A DNA stretch of 5,748 nt from JBEKYD01 sp049509915. Its GTDB lineage: Bacteria; Acidobacteriota; Terriglobia; Bryobacterales; Bryobacteraceae. The translations under genes and the position numbers were made by a program. The notes under the pieces were generated by a model that saw only the letters and a list, made by a program, of their open reading frames with translations, was not told the DNA's origin and ran no database searches. Each line of letters starts with the position of its first letter. Positions within the stretch are counted from its first letter, which is position 1. The stretch spans positions 1-5,748 of the forward strand of contig JBEKZL010000382.1 of NCBI GenBank assembly GCA_049509915.1. Direction: 5' to 3'. Positions 5,362 to 5,748 of this stretch are shown here, piece by piece.

Positions 5362-5748
5362 TTAGTGGATCAAGTTTATGGTGTCCTGGCTCAATTGGTC
5401 GGCCGTAGTCACTACGTGGGCGTTGGCTTCGTAGGCGCGCTGGTAAACGATCAGGTTGGTGAACTCGGTGGCAATGTCGACGTTGGAAGCCTCAAGCGAC
5501 CCTCCCTGGATCGTGCCGCGGCCCCCGGTTCCCGGCACACCGACCGACGGGTTAGCGGTCGCGGCGCTAAGCTCGTAATTGTCGTTGCCGGTGGTGATCA
5601 GAGTGTCGGGATCGCGAATCGAGGCCATGGCAATCTGGCCCACCACCACCTCGCTGCCGTCTGAATACTGCGCCAGCACGGTGCCGCCGTTGCCGATGCC
5701 CACCTGGTCCAGTTGCGCCGCCGGCGTCCCGTTTTGGGTAGTGGCGGA
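5362..5748 (-). CDS. flgE: Flagellar hook protein FlgE, C-terminal part
   Basis: FlgE is the exported subunit that polymerises into the hook, the flexible joint between rod and filament. Only the last 128 codons are present; the frame is open to the window edge at 5748. The segment shows the FlgE C-terminal pattern in order: GTVLAQYSDGSEVVVGQIAM (near the edge), IRDPDTLITTGNDNYELSAA, PSVGVPGTGGRGTIQGGSLE, ASNVDIATEFTNLIVYQRAY, and finally EANAHVVTTADQLSQDTINL. The SNVD..EFTNLI..QRAYEANA.VVTTAD block is the helical D0-forming tail shared by rod and hook proteins. The EFTNLI and preceding GQIAMAS features favour FlgE over FlgG, which usually has EMVNMIETQRAYE. The last residues (DQLSQDTINLIH) differ slightly from the common DEMLQELINL ending. 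A GTG at 5701-5703 is an internal codon, not the start. The fliN ATG follows the TAA by 7 bp. Coupling a hook gene directly to switch and export genes suggests one shared operon. Confidence 0.93.
   Translation of the reverse strand, partial: SATTQNGTPAAQLDQVGIGNGGTVLAQYSDGSEVVVGQIAMASIRDPDTLITTGNDNYELSAATANPSVGVPGTGGRGTIQGGSLEASNVDIATEFTNLIVYQRAYEANAHVVTTADQLSQDTINLIH

Noticed and set aside
1..5748. A virulence-type injectisome (Sct genes) rather than a flagellum
   Set aside because: The presence of FlgE, FliO and a FliN in the same operon, and flagellar-type sequence of FlhA and FlhB, points to a flagellum.
1..5748. tRNA/rRNA genes, CRISPR arrays, insertion sequences, intrinsic terminators or internal promoters
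   Set aside because: I saw no repeat arrays, transposase-like frames or hairpin-plus-T-run structures, and the gaps between genes are at most 9 bp, leaving no room for such elements outside coding sequence.

Overview
The window is one tightly packed, single-direction block of flagellar genes, all read on the minus strand. In transcription order (high to low coordinates) it holds the 3' end of flgE (hook protein), fliN (switch/C-ring), fliO, fliP, fliQ, fliR, flhB and most of flhA. Together fliOPQR-flhBA encode the membrane core of the flagellar type III export apparatus. Both end genes run off the window: flgE lacks its 5' part and flhA lacks roughly its last 45-50 codons. There are no RNA genes, insertion sequences, phage genes or CRISPR arrays.

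The organism is a GC-rich, motile bacterium (GC above 60% by eye). The protein variants, such as the NHG before the FHIPEP motif of FlhA, together with the order flgE-fliN-fliOPQR-flhB-flhA, fit a group outside the Enterobacteria and Firmicutes. My best guess is Acidobacteriota or a related deep lineage, but this is recalled resemblance, not a search result.

Layout: flhA 1-1943 (partial), flhB 1948-3009, fliR 3016-3789, fliQ 3779-4048, fliP 4045-4779, fliO 4776-5099 (or 5105), fliN 5109-5354, flgE 5362-5748 (partial). Spacings are +7 bp (flgE/fliN), +9 or +3 bp (fliN/fliO), -4 bp (fliO/fliP, ATGA), -4 bp (fliP/fliQ, ATGA), -11 bp (fliQ/fliR), +6 bp (fliR/flhB) and +4 bp (flhB/flhA). No gap is large enough for an internal promoter or terminator, so this is almost certainly one polycistronic message with extensive translational coupling, and its promoter lies upstream of the window.

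How the genes work together: FliP, FliQ and FliR form the helical export gate in the centre of the basal body, with FliO assisting FliP assembly. FlhB wraps the gate and switches substrate specificity after self-cleavage at NPTH. FlhA forms the export ring that docks chaperone-substrate complexes. FliN belongs to the C-ring. FlgE is an export substrate and forms the hook. I see no new system here. The points worth a second look are small: a Gln in place of the third Met of the FliP methionine loop, a minimal FliN, two gene pairs (fliR/flhB and fliN/fliO) that lie in the same frame separated by one stop codon, and a small tandem repeat in the FliO tail.
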